Shown here: positions 39,650 through 51,700 of the stretch, piece after piece | Numbering within the stretch: the stretch's first letter is position 1 | Layout of the letters: every line of letters starts with the position of its first letter | Source of the DNA: Rhododendron vialii | Taxonomy: Eukaryota; Streptophyta; Magnoliopsida; Ericales; Ericaceae | Assembly: GCF_030253575.1 (NCBI RefSeq) | Contig: NC_080568.1 | Span: 35,397,501-35,461,500, forward strand | Direction: 5' to 3' | Length of the DNA stretch: 64,000 nucleotides | Notes under the pieces: generated by a model | Database searches by the model: none | Seen by the model: the letters and a program-made list of their open reading frames with translations, nothing else | Told to the model about the DNA's origin: nothing | Position numbers and translations under genes: made by a program

Positions 39650-39895
39650 TTCCCACCGATGTGGGACATGAGGTTTTACAATTTTCCCACCTTATGATGC
39701 AACGTCCTCATTGCATTGGCCCAACAATCTTTCCTGGTGGTCATGATATAGCACTTACAATATATCAATTAGACTCGTACCAAATTCTAGAGGTGACCCT
39801 TAACATGTAGACCAAAGTTGTACTATGATACCAATTATAATGATCCACACTAGTTTTCCTACCGATTTGCGACATGGGGTTTCACAATTTATATG
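39650..39895. repeat. Direct repeat pair, CCCACCGATGTGGGACATG type
   Basis: TCCCACCGATGTGGGACATG plus AGGTTTTACAATTT at 39651-39684 recurs, diverged, as TCCTACCGATTTGCGACATG plus GGGTTTCACAATTT near 39858-39891. These could be remnants of very short terminal repeats. The surrounding 38962-40000 shows no gene. Confidence 0.4.
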
Positions 39896-40125
39896 TCATG
39901 TATCAATAATCAGACACCACAAAGAAAAAGAAGATAAAACGTACCATTGAACAACTTCGTAGAATATAGAGTATCAACATGTAAAATGGCATAAATTCGA
40001 GATTAACATAACATTAGGAGCCAAAATCCAATTCATCGACCTCCGCTCAAGCTTGCTTTACCCCACATCTAAATTTTACCTGCACTAGACGGATATACCA
40101 CCACCGCATCATCGCCTTCAGCGCG

Positions 40126-40142
40126 CTCTCTCTCTCTCTCTC
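40126..40142 (+). repeat. CT tract upstream of GluTRBP
   Basis: Short CT microsatellite 70-86 bp before the start codon, probably in the 5' UTR, as with PGDH. Confidence 0.7.
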
Positions 40143-40211
40143 CAACCAAGTGTTCCATTTGGTTGACAACGTCCGAAATCTTGAAACTCCCAATTGATTC
40201 CATAAAATCAG

Positions 40212-43068
40212 ATGTTTCAGCAATCCCAGTCTCTCACATCCCGCCTTCCGCTTTCGATTTTCCTCTCTACCCAATCCTCCAAACTGTCGCTTTCTCTCTC
40301 AAAAACCACTGACAAGCCCAATTTCAACCCTTCAAGAAGATCATACCCATCTCGGAAATCCTCGTTCCAGACTCTGAAATGCTCAGTTTTTTCTGTGGTT
40401 TCAGAGCCTACCCATTTGGAATCGACGAACAACCACCATAAACCCTTCCCAGCTGAGGTGTCAAGAACAATCATGGAGTTGACTTCTGTGGGCACTCTTT
40501 CTACTCTTCTAACCCAGGATGATGCTTGGCCCCTTGGTATCGGTGTTCGATTTGCTGTTGATGCACAAGGCACCCCGATTCTTTGCTTGAATGACTCCAA
40601 CAGGCAATTCTCTTTGGATAGGAGGTCGAGCCTCCATGTCCAGGTGCTGCTTCCTTCACTACTCAATTCACTTCAATATAAAATAAAATCTCACCCTTTT
40701 TTATGATTGTTTTAAGCCACTTTAGTTGGGACTCTGTGTGCGTGTAGATATAATAGGTACTTATATACGCCTCAAACATGTTATTAGTGAGTTAGTAAGT
40801 TGGAATACAGCTAATGGGCGTTTGATGTTTCTTCATAAACTTGAATCCGAACCTAGCTGGGTTTTGGTAGTTAATTATGTTTTTTGATATTTCTCATCTG
40901 TTTTCAAACAGTTAGAGCAGAGTAGGTTGCGGACTCCTCAGTGCACAATTCAAGGTAGCCTTGACAAACCAGAAGACAGAATGCTTCTCAAGGTATGTAT
41001 TCATCTTTGAGTATGATGATGCAGTAAGCTGGTGTTGTGTAAAGGAATTGCATTTTACCATTTAGCCTATGCCATTGGAACTTTGATATGCTATGAAATG
41101 CGTGCAACTGTTTCATTATCATGTACTCATTGCGGACTCAAAATGATGTCTATTTGTGTCCATGTATAAGTCTTTCTACAGTCCTATCTGGTCTTTGCAC
41201 AACTGGATTGAATTAATGGGTTGAAAATTGTAAATCACCCTTATCTAGTTCTGTGAATGGAGATTCATCATGTAACTGTTGATAGATAGTCCATAAGTCC
41301 TCACGCATAACAGCAAACAGTCCTTAGACCAAACCCACCTTCATTTGTAGGCCTACTTATATCCTTCCAAGCAACTTTATTAGAGTGTTGACGGACCATA
41401 AAATTCCTGAGCAAGTTGCTCTATTTCTGAACAAATAGACTTGGCAAGAGAAAATGAGTGCTCCGGAGAACTTGCATGCTGAATAGATAGCCTTGATAAT
41501 TGGAAAAGCCTCCCAGTGCAGGAAAGAATTCTATTAGCCCAGTGCGTCATTCGCCGTAATTCTTCAGTGAAGTGGAAAAATTAGAAGCTTTAAGCCTAGT
41601 AGAACTGACAGGAGCTCCCAAGTACCTGAAAAAACAAGTGTGAAGCTGAAATCCCAGAATGCTGCAAAGGCTAGGCTTTCCATATGCAGGCACCTCAACA
41701 CTTGCGATTTCGCCACTCGTTCCAGAATTAGGTGCATATTACTGTTGTAAGAGGTGATAACAATTGTAATATCATATCACAAGAGCAAGTGGAAATTTTT
41801 GTCGGTTTATCAGTTTGATCTAGTATTAGGATATTGATTTCTGGTTATTGCACTGAATGATAAAGGACTATGGCTTTGATTAACTTATTATTTGTTGTTC
41901 AAGCTTTGCGTTTTGGCAGAAGCTTTCTCATCTATTTATCACATTGATAAAATATTATTGTTGTAGGAGGTGATAATAATTGTAATATCATATCACAAGA
42001 GCAAGTGGAAATTTGTATCGGGCTATCTGTTTGATCTAGTTTTAGGATATTGATTTCTTGTTATTGCACTGAATGATAAATGACTATGGCTTCGATTCAC
42101 TTCTTACTTGGTTGTTCAAGCTTCATGTTTTGGCAGAATCTTTCTCATCTATTTATCACATTGATAAAAGATGACGAGGTTGATTTCTACTTCTCTCACT
42201 GATAAAAGTTTACGACTTTGATTAACTTCTCATTTGGTTGTTCAAGCTGTTCTTTTGACAGAAACTTTGTACAACATGGGAGAAGAGGTTTGGAGAAGAA
42301 GTGAATGACGACCTTATATACATTGTTGCTGTTGAAAGGGTATTTCAGATGGACGATTTTACAGAGGTTTGATATTTTATTCAGAGGATTTTTGTGTTTT
42401 CTATTTGCTGTTACATTTCTTATTCTGTTGATCATGTAAGTAAGATTTTATGTTTATTACTTAAGGACATCTTTGTGCATGATCATAAATAAGTTTAGTG
42501 GTTCAAACATATAATTTGGGCTTGTAAACCTAATGTTTTGAACCTTTTCAGGATGGTGTATGGGTCACCTCATCAGATTATAAACTGGCAAACCCTGATC
42601 CACTTCGGGACTTTGCAGAAAGAATCGTGAGTGAGATTAACACACACAACAGGGAAGATGTTCATCGCTTTTGCAACATCTTTGTTGATGTAGATTTCCA
42701 GGTTTGCAGCCTATAAAAGTCACAGTTTTTTTTTTTATCTCGGTAGCATATTCATTTAACTTGAGGAAAGGTGCTGCCTCATGGCAGGAATCATTTGTCA
42801 CTTGCGGTTAAATTGTTTTATGTTGCAGGTAACAGAAGCAAAAATGGTTTGGGTAGACCGGTTTGGCTTTGACATGCATCTTACCTCTCCCCAAAGCGGT
42901 ATATTTGAAGCCCGAATTCCTTTCCCTCGGGAAGTAACGGACGAGAAGGGTGTAAAGTCATCATTTAATGGGATGTCCCAACTTGCTTGGGAGGTGGAAA
43001 AGAATTACCATGTCCCTGATTTCAAGAAGGTGAAACAATTGAAGAAGATCGCATGCAGAGGTCATTAA
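40212..43068 (+). CDS. GluTRBP: Glutamyl-tRNA reductase-binding protein, chloroplastic
   Basis: Plastid protein that binds glutamyl-tRNA reductase, the rate-limiting enzyme of tetrapyrrole (heme, chlorophyll) synthesis; the Arabidopsis homologue is also known as PGR7. Exons: 40212-40643, 40912-40992, 42262-42366, 42552-42701 and 42829-43068; GT-AG introns, all in phase 0, joined to 335 aa. Residues 1 to about 75 are Ser/Arg-rich as in a transit peptide. The conserved body starts HKPFPAEVSRTIMELTSVGT and continues WPLGIGVRFAVDAQGTPILC, a split-barrel of the pyridoxamine 5'-phosphate oxidase type. The C-terminal part has SSFNGMSQLAWEVEKNY. The first in-frame ATG was chosen. It converges on EXO70. 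Confidence 0.94.
41740..42262 (+). repeat. ~212-bp tandem duplication in GluTRBP intron 2
   Basis: A block from TTGTAAGAGGTGATAACAAT to CTCATCTATTTATCACATTG is present at about 41743-41953 and again at 41955-42168. A third partial copy (TTGATTAACTTCTCATTTGG) runs into the true exon 3 acceptor. Each full copy contains a TTTTGGCAG acceptor-like site followed by AA.CTTTCTC. Confidence 0.85.
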
Positions 43069-44074
43069 CTAGTATCTTTGTTTTCTTTTAATTTTCGTAC
43101 TGGATAGATGTTAACCTTTCTCTTATCTTTTGAGCCATAGATTTTGCATCTTGATTGCTCATTTCTTCGCAAGATAATGAGATCACCTTCTATTGACTGG
43201 GAGGCCAAAATATTTCTTAGTTGACCCGGTGCCAAATATGTGTGAGGCTTTCCTTTTGGTTGATCAGTCACCATTCAGATTCTTTGTATTCCAAATGTTT
43301 ATGGTGCTTGGGTTTATTGCCACGATTTTTAATCTTACCTCCTGAATCTTTGTTTCAAATGTATGGATTCCCTGATTTTAAAAGGTTCTCCAAACCATTT
43401 CCCAAGACCTGGAGTAGGGTTTTATTGAGTCAATGTGGTACGGAACCTAATTCGTTATTTGACTTTAATGACTGCTTGCAATCAAGAAGAGAAACCAGCT
43501 GCTTGAATTCATAGGTTTGCAAACGTTTTTAGAATCACTACAGTTTTTATTTTTTTATTTTTTATCTTACCCTTCCTTGGATTTGAACTGCTGTCTGATT
43601 GGTTTTTGCTACTGGATTTCCTTTCATGAACCTTCAGTCAGGGACTTATGAACAAGCTTATGTTTATAGTTAGATGAAAAGATGGAAAAAGGGCTTTCTT
43701 AAGAGGCTGGTTTTTATATTTCACTAGGTTCCATTTAGCAGTTCAACCACCAAACATCCACTTCGATACCAAGTAGGAAAGAAGTGAGGAAACTAAATAA
43801 GATAGATATGAAGTTTTGATCAGTTGATAGTGCAATGTAACCCAGTACATTTTAATAGCTAATGGGAACAAAAGATAATTGAGAGACATACACGTTAGTT
43901 GAAACAACCGAACTAATTGCAGTTTTTCCATCCATGGTCACAGCAAACACTGTCAAACTGATGGCCAAATCATCGAATCCAATCTAGAACTGTTAATCAC
44001 GAAAAATATATACAAAAGGGCAATTTATGCCCATAAACAGAACGCTTATCAATTAACATTAACTACATACACGA
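43069..44074. other. Shared 3' flank of GluTRBP and EXO70
   Basis: Convergent 3' ends, about 1 kb apart. No gene or recognisable transposon seen. Confidence 0.5.
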
Positions 44075-46108
44075 TTATGCTGCAGCAGGAGTTGATGAAA
44101 AGTGACTGGTGACGACATTTTTTATCTTACCTATCAAGTGTGTGCATTTGGTGTTGCCAAACTTCCCCAGCTTTGGCTGCAATAGGGATCCCATCATATT
44201 CTCCAGATTCTCCCCTGTGTATTTTACATACTTGTTTGGACTTGTTCCTCCTTGTTCAACCAAAGGCATGTAATTGCCCATAAACTTCCTATAAACAGGA
44301 ACAATCATCTCCACCACATTTTGACATGTCTTCACCCTCAAGCTTTTATCAGACACAACCCACTCCGATTGCTTCTGATAAATTTCATCAAAAGCATCAC
44401 GGAAAGCCTTTAGTCTTTTTTTGACCAGATCACGAGCAACAGACCTTCCATCAGAGAACAAAATCAGACCCTCCTCACTTAACAGGGAAGGAAGCTTTCC
44501 CCAACTCTCTTTGAAATACACAGCTGCATAATACTCGGTGTATTGCTCATGCCTTCTCAACCAGGAGTCGCCCATTAAATCCCCCAGCTTTGTCCCATTC
44601 AAGTTTTTGAACAAGTACCAGTGATTATTCATCATGAAAAGGCAGGAGAGTGCAGTGTTTTCATATCTCTTCGCCCATGTATCCAAATTCAGCTCAATCC
44701 CCCTCATTATTTTGTGGATATCATTTGAAAGGATTCCCTCTTCGAATTCCTTGTGATTCCAACTCTGATGAATTTCCAAAACTTGAATCAGTATCGGTCT
44801 GTAGTCATCCTCAAGCAGCTGGTTACAGTAGTCTGTGATAAAAGTTAACAGCCTTGGGACACTGCCATCTGGAGGAGGGGTACTTCGCCTTTGCAATTCC
44901 ACTTGAACAGAAAGCTCCTGGAAAATCTCACAAGCCCCATCAACTACCTTCTTGATGAGATCCCTCGTTTGAGTTTGGATGTCAGCACAGGATTTCCCAC
45001 CAAATAGTCTGTTGAAATCAAATCTCAGCTTGTTCAAAGCCGCAAATATGTCCAGTAACTTCAGCAGCTTGATTGCATCCTTCTTACCCTTGGTAATAGT
45101 GTTACCAAATTTGATGAAAGATTGGATTCCGGATTGAACAGCAATCTCTGCAAAGCAACTCTTCCAAACATCGGATTCAACCTTCTGGAAGACGTCGTTG
45201 CAGAGTCTGTACTCTTGTTCAAGTACACACTTTATAGCGAACTCCAAATGGTTGCTCCATAGATCTATGGATTCCTCGATTCTTTGCACACTTTCAAATT
45301 CGGATAATGATATGTCGAGGTAAGTCAAGTCAAGAGCTTGCATGGTAGCCCTTGCATTTGAACTCCGGACATCAACATAAATATTTATGCAACTCTCAAT
45401 TCGATCGTTACCATTTGTTCTTTCCAGAATGGCTTGCAACTTCTGGATAACGGGAACTGCCAAAGGTGATGATGCAGAAACATCGCAGGCTTTTTGGCCA
45501 CCAGAGGTTGATGAGAAAGCCACTGGGAAACTGTTTTCCACCAGGAGGTGTCGAAATTCAGTTTCCAACTTCTCCAATGCATCAAACAGAGGCCCTCCAC
45601 TAAGACGTGATCGCCCCTCCATCTCCTGTAACTCTCCGAGTATCTTCAGAGTTTTTCTCAGAGTCGAGAGGTACCGATCATCCTCATTGACTTTTCTCTC
45701 TTCGAGGAATTGTACGACATCCTCCAACCACAGAATAACTAACCCACAGTTATCTGTGAGAAACCTCAGTGCCTCTTCAAGTTGTTTCACTGATGAAAGG
45801 TAGCGAACGAGATCAGAAGATGGATCGGATAGAAGCAAATTTTCAAGGCCATGGACCACGTCAAAGACCTTTACAACTGCAGCGGCAGGGCCCACAGCAT
45901 GTTTGATGTGTCCTCTGATCTCGAGAAGAGAGCACTTGTGCCCGATGATTTTGATAGCAGCTTCTAGTGATGGCAATCTTTGGTTAACTTCTTGTAATCT
46001 CGAGCCGGTTTTATGGATTTCAGAAGCTAGGTCTCTTGATTTCTCCAAGCTGCTTTTCAGAACTCTCCTTGCAGCTAGAAGATTCTCAAAGCTCCCTGAT
46101 TCTTCCAT
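44075..46108 (-). CDS. EXO70: Exocyst complex subunit EXO70 (probably G clade)
   Basis: Subunit of the octameric exocyst that tethers secretory vesicles to the plasma membrane; EXO70 binds phosphoinositides and marks the target site. Single-exon frame of 677 aa, typical of plant EXO70. The start is MEESGSFENLLAARR at 46108; the in-frame codon further upstream is TTG. Residues 1-200 are helical with RLPSLEAAIK, AVGPAAAVVKVFDVVHGLE and LEEALRFLTDNCGLVILWLE. The C-terminal Pfam Exo70 domain covers about 260-660 and includes IFMM-type FMMNNHWYLFKNL (near 490) and YRKFMGNYMPLVE near the end. The N-terminal pattern and length suggest EXO70G; clade is inference. An out-of-frame upstream ATG overlaps the start. 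Confidence 0.93.
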   Translation of the reverse strand: MEESGSFENLLAARRVLKSSLEKSRDLASEIHKTGSRLQEVNQRLPSLEAAIKIIGHKCSLLEIRGHIKHAVGPAAAVVKVFDVVHGLENLLLSDPSSDLVRYLSSVKQLEEALRFLTDNCGLVILWLEDVVQFLEERKVNEDDRYLSTLRKTLKILGELQEMEGRSRLSGGPLFDALEKLETEFRHLLVENSFPVAFSSTSGGQKACDVSASSPLAVPVIQKLQAILERTNGNDRIESCINIYVDVRSSNARATMQALDLTYLDISLSEFESVQRIEESIDLWSNHLEFAIKCVLEQEYRLCNDVFQKVESDVWKSCFAEIAVQSGIQSFIKFGNTITKGKKDAIKLLKLLDIFAALNKLRFDFNRLFGGKSCADIQTQTRDLIKKVVDGACEIFQELSVQVELQRRSTPPPDGSVPRLLTFITDYCNQLLEDDYRPILIQVLEIHQSWNHKEFEEGILSNDIHKIMRGIELNLDTWAKRYENTALSCLFMMNNHWYLFKNLNGTKLGDLMGDSWLRRHEQYTEYYAAVYFKESWGKLPSLLSEEGLILFSDGRSVARDLVKKRLKAFRDAFDEIYQKQSEWVVSDKSLRVKTCQNVVEMIVPVYRKFMGNYMPLVEQGGTSPNKYVKYTGENLENMMGSLLQPKLGKFGNTKCTHLIGKIKNVVTSHFSSTPAAA

Positions 46109-46130
46109 CTCCAAACGAGACGTCAACCAT
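46086..46130 (-). promoter_or_regulatory. Overlapping upstream ORF at the EXO70 start
   Basis: An ATG in a strong context (TTCCATGG) at 46130 opens a 14-codon frame that ends at 46086, past the EXO70 ATG at 46108 and in another frame. If the mRNA includes it, ribosomes would have to leak past it to make EXO70, lowering translation. Confidence 0.5.
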
Positions 46131-46372
46131 GGAACTCCAACAGCTGAATTAAGTTAACCGAGTTTTTAAAACTAGCATGCATAAGATATATAGATTGAAG
46201 TAAAAGTTTTGGCATTACTACTTTCTCCAACAACTCACCAAATCAGGTGAAAAGAGAAGAACCAGATTCAAACCAACTTCACTGCCAGAAGAAGAATATC
46301 TGATACACCCACAACTACCAAGCAATTAAATTTCTGGACTCAGAATATGCTTGATGCATAATATATAGTACA

Positions 46373-46406
<34 letters not shown>

Positions 46407-47479
46407 TAATATGATAAACATATGTTTCTTCACCTTCACTTCACTCCCAACATTTGTTAACCCACCTTCTCACAAGCAATCCTCCATCACATCTCACGCT
46501 ACTAATTTCAATGCGTTCAATCCTCAACTCGGAAACCCTTGATTGGATAAACGTACAAGCAATTAACAACTTGATTGAGGGAGAGCATATGTAATCAACT
46601 TTGGGCTATGGTCCCAAGAAACATTAATGAACTTTCAAATTAATTAAGCGTAGACTAGGCTAGATTTGGAGGTTCCCTCCCTCCACGCTTTTAATGTAAA
46701 GCTATCCAATTAAGTTGAACATCCGCCTAAATTTGCATTTCGCAACCATCAAACAATGCCCTGCTACACGAGGCACACGATCCATAAATGAACATAAAGC
46801 ATAAAATACACAAATGGAAAAAATATTTATCCTGCATTCTACTTTGTTTCTTCCTCCACCAAGTCATTAATTAGTATCTCATCCATTGATATCAAAATTT
46901 AAGATTTTCAAACCTAACTTCCAAATTCCATCAAATGAATCTTAATTATAAAACCTGAACCAACCACCAAGAACCAACCTGACTGCAAAAATGCTAAAAC
47001 TGCCGATCCCTCTTTATAAGTTCAATTGGGCGAAGGAAGAAGGGAAGCACTTGGGTCATTCCTCCCTCCCGACCGAAAGCAATTGGGTGTTGCTTTTCAA
47101 TTTTGACAAAATAAAGTACATGTCTAAATAATATCATCAAAGATAAAAAGATACTAGTATCTATTGTTTTCATCGATATCCTCAACTGAAGATGATAGAG
47201 ATTGGGCAGATATCTCAGGTTCCCAATAACATGGCGGCTTATGCAGCATCCATTTGCAAAAGATCATGTGGACATCTTCCATTTCATAGCCAACATCCCC
47301 TTCTTGACATCATGGGAGATGGAATGCAAAACCAACAATAGATTGCAATAGTAACAGTTTTGAAAAACATATAATCCCAAGACAAACAATAGGCGGAGAA
47401 ATAAATCACCACAAAATGGTTTAGAATAGGAAGGGCAAATCGCGTACAAACTTGCAGAATTGGTTCTATTCTGTATTAC
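46131..47479. other. EXO70 5' flank, possible 5'-UTR intron
   Basis: No coding sequence. On the minus strand AACTTAATTCAG just before 46143 is a good acceptor 13 nt upstream of the upstream-ORF ATG, so the EXO70 leader may be spliced. A GT microsatellite lies at 46376-46402. The copia element begins at 47480. Confidence 0.4.
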
Positions 47480-48185
47480 TGTTAGTGCAAAAATTGGAAC
47501 CTTCAAAATCTGGAGCCTTCTGAAACTTGAACAAACTGATGGAAACCGCTTCGAGTCACGTTACGTCGTCGCTTTCCGAAAACAGTATTCGCCCCCACCA
47601 ATTGGTGTGCACCGGGTTACAGCGAATCTGTTCTGAGGATAAAACGAAGCCCGATCAATGATCTTCTGCCTGCGTCCGCACAAACGAAGGACAGACAGAA
47701 TACCGAGCCTATGAGAATCAATTGAACCAAGTACTGTTAATTCCGTTTCTGCAGAATAACGGAATAACAGTATAGAAAACAACGAGACAGAGAAGCATGA
47801 GAGTTTCTGGATATTTTATTGGTGTGTCAAATGAATTAACCAATGGCCTATTTATAGACTTATAGGCACCCTTACGTGAAAGGTTGTGTCTTTTGTAAAC
47901 ACACATTAGAAAGGGTATGTCTTTTGGAGACAATTAATTATGAGAAAGGATCATGCCTTTTAGTAGGCACCCTTTCATGCAAATAATTAATTAGGAAGAG
48001 TCATGCCTCATGGAGGCACCTCCATGTATCACATCCCTTCCTAACAATCACACCCCATTCTAATAGTCACACCCTAAGTTAATAGGTGTAATAACTATTC
48101 ACGTAAAGTCATTACCCAAGTGAAAAGGTGTCGCACCTTTTCACGAATAACCTCCCGCAACCTTTTATTTTGAAAAACTCCAACA
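47480..48185 (-). repeat. 3' LTR of the copia element
   Basis: 706 bp, TG..CA ended, adjacent to TSD ATTAC on the left. The polypurine tract lies just right of it at about 48186-48205. Confidence 0.95.
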
Positions 48186-48744
48186 ATCCCCCACCATTTT
48201 CGAAATAGAGAAAAAGTTTTCTTGGTTCCTTTGAAAAGACTTGTGCATCAATGAAGGTGTCTCACGACTTGAACCATTCACCTAGTGAAAACACATCAAA
48301 GTTAGTCGGAAAGCATAGTAGACTTGTCTTTGAACTAGCGATCCTTAAATGACCAACCGGACGCGTCTCACGCACGCATCTTGTTTGACTCAAGTATTCA
48401 AATTTGCCGACACGTGGTTTGGCCATGTGTCTTTATCCTGAATTTCATGAGCGCTCTAGAGTCCTAGCCCTTGAACCCATAGAAGGCGGCACCACCTTCA
48501 CACTCATATAGGTAGACTTTGAAAGTGCCCCTGTAACTACAGCACTTGAAACCTAACAAACCGTTAGAAGTCTATTAAAAGCTAAGTAGCTTAACCTCCA
48601 TGTTTACATTACAGGTACCAAGCATTTACCATGGGATGGATAAAATCGGAAAATGCTTGCAACCACAACTTATGGTGTACTTTGCTCATTGAACCCAAGA
48701 CTTGATGTTATTCAAGCGTTGAGTCGAGTTTCCACCAAGAGTGA

Positions 48745-51700
48745 TTAAATTTCAATGGGCTTGAGTCCCATCCCCTGTGATGTTCTCCACATCAAATCCC
48801 TTGCAAGACCTTTTGTTAAAGGATCAGCCAAGTTTTGACTTGATTTTACATAATCAATGGTTATCACCCCATCTGTAATCAAGTTCCTCACATAGCTATG
48901 TCGAAGTCCTATATGCCTGGACTTTCCATTATACACCTGGCTATAAGCCCGTGATAGAGTCGACTGACTATCACAATGCAAAGATATAGGTGGCATAGGT
49001 TTTGGCCACATGGGTATCTCCCACAACATACTTCTCAGCCACTCTGCCTCTTTGCTCCCTGCTGCTAGTGCTACAAACTCAGCTGCCATAGTTGAGTCTG
49101 TAATGAGACTTTGTTTCTTAGATCCCCAAGAAACTGCTCCTCCTCCAAGTGTGAAGACCCATCCACTTGTTGACAAGTGATCTTCATTCTCGGTTATCCA
49201 ACTAGCATCAGTATATCCTTCTAGAACCGAAGGATAACCACTATAAACCATCCCATAGTCTATAGTTTTCTTTAGATACCTCAATACCCGATTAACTGCG
49301 TGCCAATGGACATCGCTCGGATTATGTGTGTACCTACTTAGTTTCCCCACAGCGTATGCAATATCTGGTCTCGTGCAAGTCATGGCATACATCAAGCTTC
49401 CTATCACTCTAGAATATTCTAGTTGTGAAATTGCTCTACCAGTATTAGGATACAACTTAACATGTGGATCAAATGGTGTAGAAATCGGCGTGCAATCAAA
49501 ATGATTAAACTTCTTTAGAACTTTCTCAATGTAATGAGACTGACTAAGGATTAAATTTCCTTTTTGTCTCTTAATTCTGATTCCCAGAATTACATCAGCA
49601 ACACCCATATCCTTGATACTAAAACTAGACGAAAGGATATCCTTTGTACTTTGAATGCTTTCTAGATCAGTCCCAAAGATAAGCATATCATCCACGTACA
49701 AACATATGATTACACCTTGATTACCACTAAATTTACTATATACACATTTATCAGACTGGTGTATCCTAAACCCGTTTGATACAATCACCTTATCAAACTT
49801 TTCATGCCACTGTTTAGGTGCTTGTTTAAGTCCGTAAAGAGACTTAACAAGTTTGCATACTTTGTGTTCTTGACCTTGCACAACAAAACCCTCCGGTTGC
49901 TCCATATAAATCTCTTCATCCAACTCACCATTTAGGAATGCAGTCTTAACATCCATTTGGTGAATCTCAAGTTTATAAATGGAAGTCAACGCAATTAGTA
50001 CCCTAATTGTAGAGATCCTTGCCACCGGAGCATAAGTATCGAAATAATCAATACCTTCTTTTTGCGTAAAGCCCTTGGCAACCAACCGTGCCTTGAACTT
50101 GTCGATTGTACCATCGACCCTCATTTTCTTCTTGAAAATCCATTTGCAGCCAATGGCTTTGGAACCCGGAGGCAAATCAGCAAGAACCCAGGTATTATTA
50201 CCCATAATAGAATCCATTTCATCCTGGATTGCTTCTTTCCAGAAAGCATAATCTTGTGATTTCATAGCCTCCCCGATGGTCAAGGGATCCGATTCCACAT
50301 GAAGCGAAATCATGAAATGATTATCTGCAGTCTCTCTAGTTCCTTCAACTAGATAAACTATGAAGTCAGGACCAAATGACTTAGCAACTCGAGCCCTTTT
50401 GCTTCTCCTAAGTCCATCATATTCCGAAGGTTCCGCCTCTATGTCAGACTCCACAGAGTCTGGCTCATTCTCTTGATTAGGCACCTTTGGAATAGATACG
50501 AACCTATTCTCATAAAATACTGCATCACGTGATTCAATAATGGTGTTTACTCCAACTGAATCATTTGGCTCAGAAACCAGAAACCGATATGCTTTACTAA
50601 GTAAAGCATAACCAATGAATATGCATTCAATTCCTTTTTCACCCAGCTTCTTCCTTTTGGGTTTCGGCAATCTAACGATTGCTCTACATCCCCAAGTTTT
50701 GAAATAACTTAGGTTCGGTTTCTTTCTTTTCCATAACTCATAAGGAGTTATATTAGACTTTTTGAGAGGCACCCTATTCAAAATATAAGCAGCGGTAAGT
50801 ATGGCTTCGCCCCACATACCACTACTTAATCCTGAATTACTAAGCATAGCATTAACCATCTCAGTTAAAGTCCGATTCTTTCTTTCAGCGACTCCATTTT
50901 GTTGTGGAGTATATGGTGCAGTTTTCTCATGAATGATCCCAACTGATTCACAGTAATCAGGAAAATGGTATTCACCACCCCTATCAGACCTTAAACGTTT
51001 TATCTTTGTTCCACATTGATTTTCAACTTCGGTTTTGAAAGCAATAAACTTCTCAAGAACTTCATCTTTTGAATGCAATAGATACACATAGCAATATTTG
51101 GAATAGTCATCTATGAAAGTTACAAAATATTCCTTACCTCCTCTAGTTGGAGTGCTATGCATGTCACATACATCACTATGAACAAGTTCTAACAAAGTAG
51201 TTGTTCTTTCAATTTTAGGAAATGGAACTCTGGTTATTTTAGTAAGTGAACACACTTTGCATTTATCAACCATATAAACATCATATTTAGGTATCAAATC
51301 TAATTTAACCATAGTATCCATTTTCCTAGTATTAACATGCCCCAACCGATTATGCCATAAAGAAAGAGAGTCAATCAAGTAAGCAGAAATAGCAACTGTG
51401 TTATTAATGTTAAGCTTGAACATGCCCTCGTACAAATAGCCTTTCCCAACAAAAGTACCACTCTTAGACAGAACAAATTTGCCTGACTCAAACACTAACT
51501 TGAAACCATGCTTATTAAGCAGGCTTCCAGATACAAGGTTTTTCCTAACTTCTGGTACATAGTAAACATCAGTCAGAGTCAGAATCTTCCCAGAAGTGAA
51601 CTCTAAGTCCACTTTTCCTTTGCCTTTGATAAGAGCAGTTGATGAATTACCCATGTAAAGAACTGTACCATCTTCAACCGATTCATAGTCGGTGAAGAAC

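Noticed and set aside
45387-45803. 138-codon open frame opposite EXO70
   Set aside because: It is antisense to a strongly conserved coding exon and has no family signature; long antisense frames are expected there.
47561-47933. Frames repeated identically at 47561-47933 and 52744-53116
   Set aside because: They are the same LTR sequence read twice; LTRs are not coding here.
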